Of a stretch of 64,000 bases of DNA, positions 42,973 to 52,140 are shown piece after piece; the first letter of the stretch is position 1; every line of letters starts with the position of its first letter. Origin of the DNA: Rufibacter glacialis (GTDB lineage Bacteria; Bacteroidota; Bacteroidia; Cytophagales; Hymenobacteraceae); NCBI RefSeq assembly GCF_008271745.1, contig NZ_VKKZ01000020.1:558001-622000 (forward strand), read 5' to 3'. The position numbers and the translations under genes were made by a program. The notes below the pieces were generated by a model. It saw only the letters and a list, made by a program, of their open reading frames with translations, was not told where the DNA came from and did no database searches.

Positions 42973-44409
42973 ATGCGCACAGAACTGACCTACGCCGCAA
43001 CATTACCGGCTAATACCAGCACCGCCGTCTTGGTTCCGGGCCCTGAGCACCTCCCCCAGGAACTTTTCTCCCCCCAAGAACAGGAATACATCACCCGCCA
43101 GCTGGGGTTGAAGAGCACCCTGGTGGCCATCAACCGGTTCACGCACCAGCTGTATCTGGTCATGACGGAGCCTAAGGCCAAAGAAACCCTCACCCAGGAA
43201 GCCCTGCGCAAAGCGGGCCACGCCCTGCACCAACGCCTGGTCGCCGACAAGGTGGAAAGGGTAGTGCTACTGGATGGCGCGGACGGCGAGGCCGCTCTGT
43301 GCGTGGCCGAAGGATTGGTCTTGAGCAATTATGCTTTCCAGCGCTATAAAACCGAGAAGGTGACGCCTCCCCTCCTTCAGTCAGTGATGATCTCAGGGGT
43401 GGGCGTTTCCACTACCCAAGTCTCTGAACTGGCGCACCTGCTGGAAGCGGTCTATCAAACCCGCGACCTCATCAACACGCCACCCAACCTGCAGACCGCT
43501 ACGCTCCTGAGCGAGCAGATCCAGGAAATGCTGGCCGATACAGACATTAAAATAGAAGTGCTGGACCAGGTGCAGATCCAATCCCTGAAAATGGGCGGCC
43601 TTTTAAGCGTGAACCAGGCTTCTGATGAGTCGGCCGCGTTTATCATTCTGGAGTGGAAACCTGAGAACGCCGCTAACGAGCAACCAGTGGTTTTAGTAGG
43701 CAAAGGCGTGGTGTATGACACCGGCGGGCTCAGCCTGAAGCCAACGCCCAACTCAATGGACTACATGAAGTCAGACATGTCTGGGGCGGCCGCTGTGGCG
43801 GGTACCCTGGCAGCCCTGGCCAGAAATAAAGTACCGCAGTACGTGATCGGGTTGATCCCGGCCACCGACAACCTGATCAGTGCCAAAGGATTCGCCCCCG
43901 GCGACGTGATCACCATGCACAGCGGCCATACTGTGGAAGTCCTGAACACCGACGCTGAAGGCCGGTTGATCTTAGCCGATGCCCTGCATTTCGCCAAGCG
44001 CTACAACCCAGCTCTGGTCATTGACATTGCCACCCTTACCGGGGCCGCCGCCCGCGCCGTGGGCCGCGAAGGCATTGTCATGATGGGCACTGCCGATGAT
44101 TTGGTAAAAACAGACCTGAAACTGGCCGGGGAAATGACCCACGAGCGCTTGGTGGAGTTCCCGCTGTGGGACGAGTACCACGAGCACCTGAAATCGGAGA
44201 TTGCCGACCTCAAGAACATCGGCGGTGCCGAAGCCGGGGCCATTTCCGCGGGTAAGTTCCTGGAGTTCTTCACCAACTACCCTTGGGTGCACCTGGACAT
44301 CGCCGGCACGGCCTATCTGTTGAGCCCAGACTCTTACCGTGGCAAGCACGCCACCGGCAGCAGCGTACGGTTGCTCTACCATTTCCTTTCTTCCTACGCC
44401 ACCGCCTAA
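42973..44409 (+). CDS. pepA: M17 leucyl aminopeptidase family protein
   Basis: The 478-residue two-zinc aminopeptidase has K244 and D249 in GKGVVYDTGGLSLK, YMKSDMSGAAAV and the signature NTDAEGRL (325-332), all zinc or catalytic residues of M17. It trims N-terminal residues from peptides in the cytosol. ATG 42973 is used; the longer frame overlaps rsmA. The pdxA start lies 5 bases after its stop, so the two are probably cotranscribed. Confidence 0.94.
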   Translation: MRTELTYAATLPANTSTAVLVPGPEHLPQELFSPQEQEYITRQLGLKSTLVAINRFTHQLYLVMTEPKAKETLTQEALRKAGHALHQRLVADKVERVVLLDGADGEAALCVAEGLVLSNYAFQRYKTEKVTPPLLQSVMISGVGVSTTQVSELAHLLEAVYQTRDLINTPPNLQTATLLSEQIQEMLADTDIKIEVLDQVQIQSLKMGGLLSVNQASDESAAFIILEWKPENAANEQPVVLVGKGVVYDTGGLSLKPTPNSMDYMKSDMSGAAAVAGTLAALARNKVPQYVIGLIPATDNLISAKGFAPGDVITMHSGHTVEVLNTDAEGRLILADALHFAKRYNPALVIDIATLTGAAARAVGREGIVMMGTADDLVKTDLKLAGEMTHERLVEFPLWDEYHEHLKSEIADLKNIGGAEAGAISAGKFLEFFTNYPWVHLDIAGTAYLLSPDSYRGKHATGSSVRLLYHFLSSYATA

Positions 44410-44413
44410 ATTA

Positions 44414-45421
44414 ATGGAGCAAAAAACCAAACCCCGCATAGGGATCACCATAGGAGACATTGCCGGTATAGGCCTGGAGGTAGCGTTGAAGGCCCTCGCA
44501 GATAACCGGGTGTTGCACTACTGCACGCCCATTATCTATGGCAGCGCCTCAGTGGTGAACCGGTACCGGAAGCTTCTGGCGCTGGAGAACTTCAGTTTCC
44601 ATCAGGTGCAGGCTTTTGACCAATTGCACCCCAAGAAGGTGAACGTGCTCAACTGCCTGGAAGAGGAGCTGGAGTTTACGCCCGGAGTACCATCTCCGGC
44701 TACCGGAGCCCTGGCCCGGGCTGCCTTGCTGCGCGCGGCTCAGGACCTGAAGGAAGGCCACATCCAGGCCGTGGTGACCGCGCCCATTGACAAAGACAAC
44801 ACCCAGGGCGAAGGGTTCCAATTCCCCGGCCACACCGAGTTCTTCACCACGTATTTCAATGCACCGGAGAGCCTGATGTTCCTGGTGGCCGACGGCCTGA
44901 GAGTAGCCACCCTGACCGGGCATATTCCCTTGAAGGAGGTAGCCAGCCGCCTTACTGCAGACTTGCTCATCCGTAAACTCACCATCCTGGACAATTCCCT
45001 GCGCAAGGACTTCAGTATTCAGAAGCCCAAGATCGCCGTGCTGGGCCTCAACCCGCACGCCGGGGAGAACGGACTGCTGGGAACGGAGGAAACCGAGATC
45101 GTATTGCCGGTCATTGAACAGTTCAAAAACAAAGGCAACCTGGTTTTCGGGCCTTTCCCCGCCGATGGTTTCTTTGGCACGCGCAGCTTCCAGAAGTTTG
45201 ATGCCACCCTAGCGCTCTACCATGACCAGGGCCTGATCCCGTTCAAGACGCTTGCCTTTGAACGTGGAGTGAACTTCACGGCTGGTTTGCCTATTGTGCG
45301 CACCTCGCCTGACCACGGCACCGCCTATGACATTGCGGGGCAGAACAAGGCAGATGAGACCTCTTTCCGGGAGGCCTTGTTTGCCGCCATTGATATCCTA
45401 CGGGCCAGAGCCGGGGTTTAA
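44414..45421 (+). CDS. pdxA: 4-hydroxythreonine-4-phosphate dehydrogenase
   Basis: The 335-residue NAD-dependent enzyme acts in the DXP-dependent pyridoxal phosphate pathway. GITIGDIAGIGLEV, the metal-binding PGHTEFF, LNPHAGENGLLG and ALYHDQGLIPFK motifs are present, and the C-terminal TSPDHGTAYDIAGQNKAD is complete. ATG 44414 (MEQKTKPRIGIT) lies 5 bases past the pepA stop. Confidence 0.96.
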   Translation: MEQKTKPRIGITIGDIAGIGLEVALKALADNRVLHYCTPIIYGSASVVNRYRKLLALENFSFHQVQAFDQLHPKKVNVLNCLEEELEFTPGVPSPATGALARAALLRAAQDLKEGHIQAVVTAPIDKDNTQGEGFQFPGHTEFFTTYFNAPESLMFLVADGLRVATLTGHIPLKEVASRLTADLLIRKLTILDNSLRKDFSIQKPKIAVLGLNPHAGENGLLGTEETEIVLPVIEQFKNKGNLVFGPFPADGFFGTRSFQKFDATLALYHDQGLIPFKTLAFERGVNFTAGLPIVRTSPDHGTAYDIAGQNKADETSFREALFAAIDILRARAGV

Positions 45422-45447
45422 CCCTTTACCAGGTATAAAAAGGAATG

Positions 45448-45496
45448 AAAGCGTTTTAGGGCTGTTTATGGGGGAACGGTTCTAAAACGCTTTTTT
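45448..45496. terminator. palindromic terminator after pdxA (GCGTTTTAG arm)
   Basis: AAAGCGTTTTAG (45448-45459) pairs with CTAAAACGCTTT (45482-45493) across a 22-base loop, followed by TTT. It belongs to the dispersed palindrome family. Confidence 0.75.
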
Positions 45497-45537
45497 ATTC
45501 TTCTTATTGCCCCAAAGAAGATGCGTATATTAGGTAT

Positions 45538-45765
45538 ATGAGAACAGTTGTTTTAAACTTGCCAGAGAACGTGGATTTAGATGAAAGGCAGACGGTCCGT
45601 TTCTTGGCCGCTAAGTTGTACGAGTCGGGGAAATTGTCTCTGGGCCATGCAGCCGAACTAGCAGGTCTTTCTAAAGTAGCCTTCGCAGAAATTCTGAGCG
45701 ACTTCAATGTTTCGCTATTCAATTATCCAGCCAGTGAAATAATACAAGATGCCGCTGCCATCTAG
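45538..45765 (+). CDS. UPF0175 family antitoxin-like protein
   Basis: The 75-residue protein matches UPF0175: VVLNLPENVDLDERQTVRFLAAKLYESGKLSLGHAAELAGLSKVAFAEIL, with a helix-turn-helix in the AAELAGLSKVAF part. UPF0175 proteins are usually the first gene of a pair with a DUF3368 PIN-like protein and are thought to be the antitoxin and possible autoregulator. Its 3' end overlaps the next gene by 17 bases. The pair is less G+C-rich than the neighbours, which suggests acquisition. Confidence 0.88.
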   Translation: MRTVVLNLPENVDLDERQTVRFLAAKLYESGKLSLGHAAELAGLSKVAFAEILSDFNVSLFNYPASEIIQDAAAI

Positions 45766-46216
45766 AGTAGTAATCGCTGACACCAGCTGCTTTATTCTTT
45801 TAGACAAGATTGGCGAGCTCATCCTGCTCAGGCACTTATTCATTCAGGTGGTTACCACCACCGTTATCGCCTCTGAGTTCGGCAGCGTCTTACCTGATTG
45901 GATTTCTATTGAAGAAGTTACCAATACGAAATATCAGAGGCTTTTAGAGTTGGAGGTAGACAAAGGGGAAGCCAGCGCCATAGCTCTTGGATCTGAAAAA
46001 GAAAACAGCCTGCTGATCCTAGACGATCTGCAAACTCGTAACTTAGCACAAAGGTTAGGCTTATCTTTCACCGGTACGTTGGGTCTTATTGCCAAAGCCA
46101 AACAAGAAGGCATTATACCATCTGTGAAACCCATCGTTCAGAAGATAAGGGAAACCAATTTCAGGTTCAGCGAGGAAGTCTTTACTAACATGCTTAAAGC
46201 AGCAGGTGAACTCTGA
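45749..46216 (+). CDS. DUF3368 PIN-like toxin
   Basis: The 155-residue protein has a PIN-like nuclease fold: D11 in VIADTSCF, E43 in ASEFG, E74 in DKGEASAIAL and the pair D92/D93 in LLILDDLQTR. These are the acidic metal-binding positions of PIN ribonucleases. The C-terminal GTLGLIAKAKQEGIIPSVKP and KIRETNFRFSEEVF are typical of DUF3368. Overlap with UPF0175 indicates a toxin-antitoxin operon; the RNA target is unknown. Confidence 0.88.
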   Translation: MPLPSRVVIADTSCFILLDKIGELILLRHLFIQVVTTTVIASEFGSVLPDWISIEEVTNTKYQRLLELEVDKGEASAIALGSEKENSLLILDDLQTRNLAQRLGLSFTGTLGLIAKAKQEGIIPSVKPIVQKIRETNFRFSEEVFTNMLKAAGEL

Positions 46217-46538
46217 ACAAAATGAACCCTGCGCGGGCGCGAGGAAATAAACTTCGCGGGATTCATAGGTTCTAATTTTCCCATGATGAAGGTACCTCAA
46301 CTCCCATTAAGGTGCTTTTACTGGAAGCAAGAGTTTCAGAAGATAAAAGAAGTAGTTTCTGACAAAATCACCCTTGGCTTCATGGTTATATTTTACTACC
46401 CCTATCCAATCGAATCTATCTTCCTCACAATGAACTAGTCCCACAAACGTGCTGTTTTACCCAAGACAAGCCCAAAAATGGGTATTTATTAACCAGCGCA
46501 AAAAAGGCATTTGGATTTTATAATTCAGATATTCTTGC
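46217..46538. other. gap without recognised gene
   Basis: About 320 bases after the toxin gene, A+T-rich toward the right, with no hairpin or family-like frame that I can support. Confidence 0.4.
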
Positions 46539-46546
46539 TAATTTTG
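46539..46546 (+). promoter_or_regulatory. -7 motif TAATTTTG for the DUF177-rpmF-plsX-fabH unit
   Basis: TAATTTTG lies 23 bases before the GTG start at 46570. Confidence 0.55.
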
Positions 46547-46569
46547 CGACTTGCAAAAAAAGAGGCAAC

Positions 46570-47127
46570 GTGAAGGAGATTAAGAAATACGACATTCACC
46601 TTGTGAAGCTGGGCAACAAGAGCCACAGCTACGAGTTTGAGTTGGATAATAACTTCTTTGGGTTGTTTGAGCAGGAGCTGATCCTGGGCGGCAACTTGAA
46701 GGCAGACGTCGTGCTGCACAAGTCGGAGCTTCTTTTGCAGTTCGATTTCCACATCACGGGGACGGTTCGTCTGATCTGCGACCGGAGTTTGGAGGAGTTT
46801 GAGCATCCCCTGGAAGTTCAGCAGACGCTTCTTGCACGGTTTGGGCCCGAAGACCTGGAACTGGATGAGAACGTGCTGCAGATTGTACCAGAGACCCAAT
46901 ACATCAACATTGCCCAGCACCTCTATGATTATATAGGCCTGGCCATCCCCATGAAAAAGCTGCATCCGCGGTTTGTGGAGGAAGACCAGGAATTGGAAGA
47001 TGACCCACAAGCTGAAGGCTTGCTGATCTACTCCACCGGCTCTGAGGAAGATGAGGAAGAAAATGGCGACGAGGACGGAGACGGTCCGGTGGACCCGCGC
47101 TTTGCCGCCCTTAAAAAGTTAAAATAA
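46570..47127 (+). CDS. DUF177 (YceD) family protein
   Basis: The 185-residue protein starts with GTG and has the DUF177 core: ADVVLHKSELLLQFDFHITGTVRLICDRSLEEFEHPL, then YINIAQHLYDYIGLAIPMKKLHP, and an acidic Glu/Asp tail. YceD is linked to 23S rRNA maturation or accumulation and is almost always upstream of rpmF, as here (32 bases). One Cys of the usual CxxC pair region is visible (LICDRS). Confidence 0.92.
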   Translation: MKEIKKYDIHLVKLGNKSHSYEFELDNNFFGLFEQELILGGNLKADVVLHKSELLLQFDFHITGTVRLICDRSLEEFEHPLEVQQTLLARFGPEDLELDENVLQIVPETQYINIAQHLYDYIGLAIPMKKLHPRFVEEDQELEDDPQAEGLLIYSTGSEEDEEENGDEDGDGPVDPRFAALKKLK

Positions 47128-47159
47128 GTTTATAACCAATTTTGTAATAATTACCTGCG

Positions 47160-47354
47160 ATGGCACATCCTAAGCGAAAAATCTCCAAAACCAGAAGAGA
47201 TAAGAGAAGAACGCACGACAAAATCACTCCAAAGGCGATTTCTATCTGCCCTAACACCGGGGAGGTGCACCAATACCACAGAGCTTACGTGGTAGACGGA
47301 GATTTGTACCACAACGGTAAAGTGGCGATCAAAAATTATACCTCTGTTGCCTAA
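47160..47354 (+). CDS. rpmF: 50S ribosomal protein L32, form without the zinc ribbon
   Basis: The 64-residue protein starts [21 protein letters not shown] as expected for L32. Zinc-binding L32 has four Cys in a CxxC...CxxC ribbon; here only one Cys remains ([16 protein letters not shown]) and the second pair is replaced by VVDGDLYHN. It is therefore a Cys-minus form. It is the only L32 visible and sits in the normal yceD-rpmF-plsX place, so it is probably the main copy. Confidence 0.95.
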   Translation: MAHPKRKISKTRRDKRRTHDKITPKAISICPNTGEVHQYHRAYVVDGDLYHNGKVAIKNYTSVA

Positions 47355-47382
47355 TAAAGCTTGCCTGTTCAGGCTTTATTTT
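47353..47382 (+). terminator. weak hairpin between rpmF and plsX
   Basis: AATAAAGC and GCTTTATT with an inner CCTG/CAGG stem, followed by TT. It may act as a partial terminator that separates high rpmF expression from plsX. Confidence 0.5.
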
Positions 47383-47418
47383 AGTTACTTGTAGGATAAT
47401 TTACGAAACACGCTTTAC

Positions 47419-48360
47419 ATGAAAATAGCTCTGGATGCAATGGGCGGCGATTTCGCCCCCGACGCAGTTGTAGAAGGCGCACTTTTGGCGGCTGAGACAT
47501 TAAAGGATAAGGTGGAGATTTTCCTCATAGGAGATGAAGACCGCATCCATTCCCTCCTTCAAAAGCACCACTACACTGGTTCCAGAGTACAGGTTGTTCA
47601 CGCATCTCAAGTCATTGGGATGGGTGAACACCCTACTAAAGCCCTTACCCAGAAACCTGATTCCAGTATTGCGGTAGGGTACGGCATGCTGGCCTCTAAG
47701 AAAGTAGACGCCTTCTGCAGCGCTGGCAACACCGGCGCCATGCTGGTGGGGGCCGTGTTCAGCGTGAAACAGGTAGAAGGCATTCTTCGGCCGGCGCTGG
47801 CCAGCTTTGTGCCCAAACTCACTGGCGGGTACGGGGTCATGTTAGACGTAGGCGCCATTGCCGATTGCAAACCAGAGATTCTGGAGCAGTTTGGAGAAAT
47901 TGGCTCTATCTGCGCAGAGTTCCTGCTGGACATTGAGAAACCCCGCGTGGGCCTCATGAACCTGGGAGAGGAAGAAGGCAAAGGCACCATGGTGACCCAG
48001 CCTACCTACAAACTCCTCAAAGAAAACAAATCCATCAACTTTATCGGGAACATTGAAGGCCGCGACCTGTTCAATGACAAAGCCGATGTCATCGTTTGCG
48101 ATGGCTTCACCGGAAACGTCATTCTGAAACTGGCTGAGTCTATCTATGACATCCTGGTAGAGAAAAAAATCAATGATCCCTTCTTTGACCGCTTCAACTA
48201 TGAGGCGGTTGGCGGAAGCCCCATTTTAGGGGTGAACGGGAACGCGGTCATTGGCCACGGCGTCTCCACCCCTACTGCTATCTGCAATATGCTGCACCTG
48301 GCCAACAAAATGGCAGAGTCCCATATCTCAGACAGATTCAGAAAATACTTTGGTGCCTAA
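47419..48360 (+). CDS. plsX: phosphate acyltransferase PlsX
   Basis: The 313-residue enzyme makes acyl-phosphate from acyl-ACP for phospholipid synthesis. MKIALDAMGGDFAPDAVVEGA, SAGNTGAMLVGAVF, LGEEEGKGT and VCDGFTGNVILK are the family motifs, at normal length. It lies between rpmF and fabH, the usual arrangement. Confidence 0.97.
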   Translation: MKIALDAMGGDFAPDAVVEGALLAAETLKDKVEIFLIGDEDRIHSLLQKHHYTGSRVQVVHASQVIGMGEHPTKALTQKPDSSIAVGYGMLASKKVDAFCSAGNTGAMLVGAVFSVKQVEGILRPALASFVPKLTGGYGVMLDVGAIADCKPEILEQFGEIGSICAEFLLDIEKPRVGLMNLGEEEGKGTMVTQPTYKLLKENKSINFIGNIEGRDLFNDKADVIVCDGFTGNVILKLAESIYDILVEKKINDPFFDRFNYEAVGGSPILGVNGNAVIGHGVSTPTAICNMLHLANKMAESHISDRFRKYFGA

Positions 48361-48396
48361 CAGGCACTCCTTCACCAGACAACCCTTCAGAACGAT

Positions 48397-49395
48397 ATGA
48401 GCAAAATAACCGCCGCGATCACCGGTGTGAGCGGATATGCCCCAGAGTATGTGATGACCAACCACGAGTTGGAGACCATGGTGGACACCAACGACGAATG
48501 GATCGTGAGCCGCACGGGCATCAAGGAAAGGCGCATCCTGAAGGGGGAAGACCAGGGCACCTCGGCCATTGCCATTCCGGCCGTGTTAGACCTCCTGAAA
48601 AAAACCAACACCGACCCTGCTGAGGTGGAAATGCTCATCTGCGCCACCACCACCCCAGACCTGGTGTTCCCGGCTACGGCCAATATCATCACTGCTGAAA
48701 CCGGCTGTGTCAACGCCTTTGGCTATGACCTGCAGGCTGCTTGCTCTGGTTTCCTGTTTGCCCTGGCCACTGGGGCGCAGTTCATAGAGACAGGTAAATA
48801 CAAGAAAATCATCATCGTGGGCGCTGATAAGATGTCCGCTATTGTAGACTATACAGACCGCGCTACTTGCATCATCTTCGGAGATGGTGGCGGAGCGGTC
48901 ATGCTGGAGCCCAACACAGAAGGATTAGGGGTGCAGGACAGCATCCTGAAGTCCGATGGGTCCGGGGTTCCTTTCCTGCACCAGAAAGCGGGCGGCAGCC
49001 GCCGTCCGGCCACGCAGGAGACGCTTGACCGCCGCGAGCACTTCGCGTTCCAGGAAGGGCAGCAAGTATTCAAGTTCGCGGTGAAAGGCATGGCCGATGT
49101 GTCTGCCGAGATCATGGAGCGCAACCACCTGACCGCCGACGACATTGCCTGGCTTGTGCCGCACCAGGCCAACAAGCGCATCATTGACGCTACGGCCAAC
49201 CGTATGGGCGTAGGCCCTGAGAAGGTGATGATCAACATCCAGAAATATGGCAATACCACCAGCGGCACCATTCCCTTGTGCCTGTGGGAGTATGAAAATC
49301 AACTTAAAAAAGGAGATAATGTGGTTCTAGCGGCTTTTGGCGGTGGATTTACCTGGGGCTCCATTTACCTCAAGTGGGCGTATGACCCCAAGTAA
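48397..49395 (+). CDS. fabH: 3-oxoacyl-ACP synthase III (FabH)
   Basis: The 332-residue ketoacyl synthase starts fatty acid elongation from acyl-CoA and malonyl-ACP. The triad is C116 in [13 protein letters not shown]256 in VPHQANKRI, and N286 in [22 protein letters not shown] and the C-terminal [16 protein letters not shown] are conserved. The terminator at 49432-49463 follows. Confidence 0.97.
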   Translation: MSKITAAITGVSGYAPEYVMTNHELETMVDTNDEWIVSRTGIKERRILKGEDQGTSAIAIPAVLDLLKKTNTDPAEVEMLICATTTPDLVFPATANIITAETGCVNAFGYDLQAACSGFLFALATGAQFIETGKYKKIIIVGADKMSAIVDYTDRATCIIFGDGGGAVMLEPNTEGLGVQDSILKSDGSGVPFLHQKAGGSRRPATQETLDRREHFAFQEGQQVFKFAVKGMADVSAEIMERNHLTADDIAWLVPHQANKRIIDATANRMGVGPEKVMINIQKYGNTTSGTIPLCLWEYENQLKKGDNVVLAAFGGGFTWGSIYLKWAYDPK

Positions 49396-49431
49396 GCAGA
49401 CTGTTTTTCGTCTTCTTTTATAAAATAGATC

Positions 49432-49463
49432 AAAAAATTCGGCTATCTTTGGCCGAATTTTTT
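49432..49463 (+). promoter_or_regulatory. terminator hairpin of fabH whose loop is the efp -7 promoter motif
   Basis: A perfect 12-bp stem AAAAAATTCGGC / GCCGAATTTTTT (49432-49443 with 49452-49463) has exactly the 8-base loop TATCTTTG (49444-49451). The hairpin followed by T-rich sequence fits a fabH terminator; the loop is a perfect TAnnTTTG for efp, with a predicted start near 49457. Confidence 0.75.
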
Positions 49464-49518
49464 TATGTCCAAACGGGAAAAACCCGTAGACATTTTAAAC
49501 CGAAATACACCATACCCT

Positions 49519-50082
49519 ATGGCAACAACCGCTGATTTCCGCAACGGGCTTTGCATTGAATTCAACGGCGACTTATGGCTCATCTCTGAGTTTCAGCACG
49601 TGAAACCAGGCAAGGGCCCCGCTTTCGTTCGCACCAAACTGAGAAACATCAAAACCGGTAAAGTACTGGACAACACCTTTACCGCCGGGGTGAAAGTAAC
49701 CACCGCCCGGGTTGAGCAGCGGCCCCACCAATTCATCTTCAAAGACGATTACGGCTACAATTTCATGGACCTGGAGTCTTTTGAGCAGGTAAGCCTGGAA
49801 GAGCGTATGGTGCCTTTCGCTGACCTGATGAAGGAAGGCCAGGAAGTGACCATCCTGTTCCACGCGGAGACAGAAACGCCGCTCACCGCTGAACTTCCTA
49901 CGTATGTAGAGCTGGTGATCACGTATACAGAACCGGGCATCAAAGGAGATACCGCCACCAATACCCTAAAACCAGCCATTGTTGAAACCGGAGCCACTAT
50001 TTCTGTGCCCCTGTTCATTGGCCAGGACGAGAAAATCAAGGTAGACACGCGTACCTATACCTACGCCGAACGAGTAAAATAG
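49519..50082 (+). CDS. efp: elongation factor P
   Basis: The 187-residue three-domain factor helps ribosomes through polyproline stretches. It starts MATTADFRNGLCIEFNGDLW; the loop HVKPGKGPAFVRTKLRN carries the lysine at about 35 that is modified in other species. The C-terminal domain has GDTATNTLKPAIVETGATISVPLFI. ATG 49519 is used, not the earlier in-frame ATG inside the fabH terminator tail. The accB start is 4 bases past its stop. Confidence 0.96.
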   Translation: MATTADFRNGLCIEFNGDLWLISEFQHVKPGKGPAFVRTKLRNIKTGKVLDNTFTAGVKVTTARVEQRPHQFIFKDDYGYNFMDLESFEQVSLEERMVPFADLMKEGQEVTILFHAETETPLTAELPTYVELVITYTEPGIKGDTATNTLKPAIVETGATISVPLFIGQDEKIKVDTRTYTYAERVK

Positions 50083-50086
50083 AACT

Positions 50087-50569
50087 ATGAAAGCCAAGGA
50101 AATCCAAGAACTGATTGATTTCATCGCGAAATCAGGCCTGAACAAAGTTGACATTGAGACCGAGGAGTTTAAAATCTCCGTGCAACGGGAAGCCAGCCAG
50201 AAAGTGAAATACACTACTGGCCCTGCGCAGGCACCACAGGCGCCTCAGGCCCTGCCAGCTGCCCCGGCCCCACAGGCCGCCCCTGCCGCACCCGCAGCCC
50301 CTCAACCGGCCGCTGATGACTCCAGCAAATACCTCACCATCAAGGCGCCTATGATTGGTACCCTTTACCGGTCAGCCAACCCAGAAACACCAGCGTTCGT
50401 GAACGTGGGCGACGAGGTGAAAAAAGGCCAGGTCATCTGTATCATTGAAGCCATGAAACTGTTCAACGAGATTGAATCTGAAGTTTCAGGCAGAATTGTA
50501 AAGGTATTGGTTGACAATTCCACCCCAGTGGAATACGACCAACCCCTGTTCTTGGTAGACCCTAGCTAA
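50087..50569 (+). CDS. accB: biotin carboxyl carrier protein of acetyl-CoA carboxylase
   Basis: The 160-residue protein carries the biotinylated K124 in IIEAMKLFNEI. The N-terminal helical part (1-35) is followed by an Ala/Pro/Gln linker (about 45-80) and the biotinyl barrel (LTIKAPMIGTLY... to PLFLVDPS). It moves carboxyl groups between AccC and the carboxyltransferase for malonyl-CoA synthesis. It is coupled to efp upstream and followed by accC. Confidence 0.96.
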   Translation: MKAKEIQELIDFIAKSGLNKVDIETEEFKISVQREASQKVKYTTGPAQAPQAPQALPAAPAPQAAPAAPAAPQPAADDSSKYLTIKAPMIGTLYRSANPETPAFVNVGDEVKKGQVICIIEAMKLFNEIESEVSGRIVKVLVDNSTPVEYDQPLFLVDPS

Positions 50570-50573
50570 TTCA

Positions 50574-50682
50574 ATTTGAATATTTGAAAATTAGATGATT
50601 TGGAAATGGAGATACTATTTGTGTCTCCTTTTTCATCATATCATCTTCCCATCTCCAAATCTTCAAATCTTCTAATCTGACA
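50574..50682. repeat. inverted octamer arrays filling the accB-accC gap
   Basis: Left: five octamers of type ATTTGAAN (50574-50613). Centre: GGAGATACTATTTGTGTCTCC hairpin-like region (50608-50628, GGAGA/GTCTCC). Right: six octamers of type ATCTTCAA (50635-50682). The right array ends two bases before the accC ATG at 50685, as in the hemL case. Arms are complementary and can form a long hairpin between two genes of the same operon. Confidence 0.88.
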
Positions 50683-50684
50683 AC

Positions 50685-52028
50685 ATGTTCAAAAAAATAC
50701 TAATTGCCAACCGTGGCGAGATTGCGCTTAGGGTGATCCGAACGTGCAAAGAAATGGGAATCAAGACGGTAGCCGTGTACTCTACCGCCGATAAGGAAAG
50801 CCTGCACGTGCGTTTCGCGGATGAGGCCGTTTGCATTGGGCCTGCCTCTAGTGCCCTCTCTTACCTCAACATGCCTAACCTGATTGCCGCCGCGGAGATC
50901 ACCAACGCCGACGCCATCCATCCTGGTTATGGTTTCTTGTCTGAAAACGCGGAGTTTTCCAGAATCTGCGCTGAAAACGGCATCAAGTTCATTGGCGCCT
51001 CCCCAGAGATGATCAACTCCATGGGTGACAAATCCTCGGCCAAGGAATACATGAAAAGAGCCGGGGTGCCTACCATTCCAGGTTCTGACGGGTTATTAGA
51101 GTCGGCTGAGCAAGGCAAGAAACTGGCCGCCAAAATCAAGTACCCGGTGATCATCAAAGCCACCGCTGGTGGTGGTGGGCGCGGGATGCGCATCATCAAA
51201 TCAGCTGATGAATTTGACAAAGCCTGGAACGATGCCCGCCAGGAAGCCAAAGCGGCCTTCGGGAACGACGGCATGTACCTGGAGAAATTCGTGGAGGAAC
51301 CCCGTCACATCGAGATCCAGATCGTGGGCGACCAGTTTGGCAAGGTATGTCACCTGTCTGAGCGGGATTGCAGCATCCAGCGCCGCCACCAGAAACTGAT
51401 TGAAGAAACCCCCTCTCCTTTTATTGACGACGACCTGCGCGAGCGCATGGGCCAGGCAGCCATTGCCGGTGCTGCCGCCATCAACTATGAAGGCGTGGGA
51501 ACCATTGAATTCCTGGTGGACAAGCACAAGGACTTCTACTTCATGGAGATGAACACCCGTATTCAGGTGGAGCACCCCATCACCGAGGAAGTAGTGAACT
51601 ATGACCTGATCAAAGAGCAGATCAAAGTAGCGGCCGGTATCCCTATCTCGGGCAAGAACTACTACCCGCAGATGCACGCCATTGAGTGCCGCATCAACGC
51701 CGAGGATCCTAAGGCCAACTTCCGCCCTAGCCCCGGCAAGATCAACGTGCTGCACATTCCAGGTGGTCACGGGGTACGCGTAGACACGCACGTTTATGCG
51801 GGTTACACCATTCCAGCTAACTATGACTCCATGATCGCGAAACTGATTGTGAGCGCCCAAACGCGCGAAGAGGCGTTGGTGAAGATGAAGCGGGCCTTGA
51901 GCGAGTTTGTGATTGAAGGCGTAAAAACCACCATTCCGTTCCACTTAGCCATGATGGATGATGAAGGCTTCAAATCCGGAAACTTCACCACCAGCTACCT
52001 GGATAGCTACGATTTCACGCAGTTGTAA
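50685..52028 (+). CDS. accC: biotin carboxylase subunit of acetyl-CoA carboxylase
   Basis: The 447-residue ATP-grasp enzyme carboxylates biotin on Acc[25 protein letters not shown], the glycine-rich ATP loop [31 protein letters not shown]-type motif ([15 protein letters not shown]) and the catalytic [13 protein letters not shown] are intact. It has standard length. A long hairpin after the stop is its terminator. Confidence 0.97.
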   Translation: MFKKILIANRGEIALRVIRTCKEMGIKTVAVYSTADKESLHVRFADEAVCIGPASSALSYLNMPNLIAAAEITNADAIHPGYGFLSENAEFSRICAENGIKFIGASPEMINSMGDKSSAKEYMKRAGVPTIPGSDGLLESAEQGKKLAAKIKYPVIIKATAGGGGRGMRIIKSADEFDKAWNDARQEAKAAFGNDGMYLEKFVEEPRHIEIQIVGDQFGKVCHLSERDCSIQRRHQKLIEETPSPFIDDDLRERMGQAAIAGAAAINYEGVGTIEFLVDKHKDFYFMEMNTRIQVEHPITEEVVNYDLIKEQIKVAAGIPISGKNYYPQMHAIECRINAEDPKANFRPSPGKINVLHIPGGHGVRVDTHVYAGYTIPANYDSMIAKLIVSAQTREEALVKMKRALSEFVIEGVKTTIPFHLAMMDDEGFKSGNFTTSYLDSYDFTQL

Positions 52029-52044
52029 GAAGCTTGCCACTTTA

Positions 52045-52093
52045 CCCACCAACAGAAAAGCAGCCTCACCCGGGCTGCTTTTCCGTTGGTGGG
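52045..52093 (+). terminator. two-part terminator hairpin after accC
   Basis: Inner stem GAAAAGCAGCC / GGCTGCTTTTC (52055-52065 with 52073-52083) extended by outer stem CCCACCAAC / GTTGGTGGG (52045-52053 with 52085-52093). Confidence 0.85.
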
Positions 52094-52140
52094 CTTTTCA
52101 GATTCTTATCCTAGGATTTAGTTACTCCTCCCTTTTAAGA

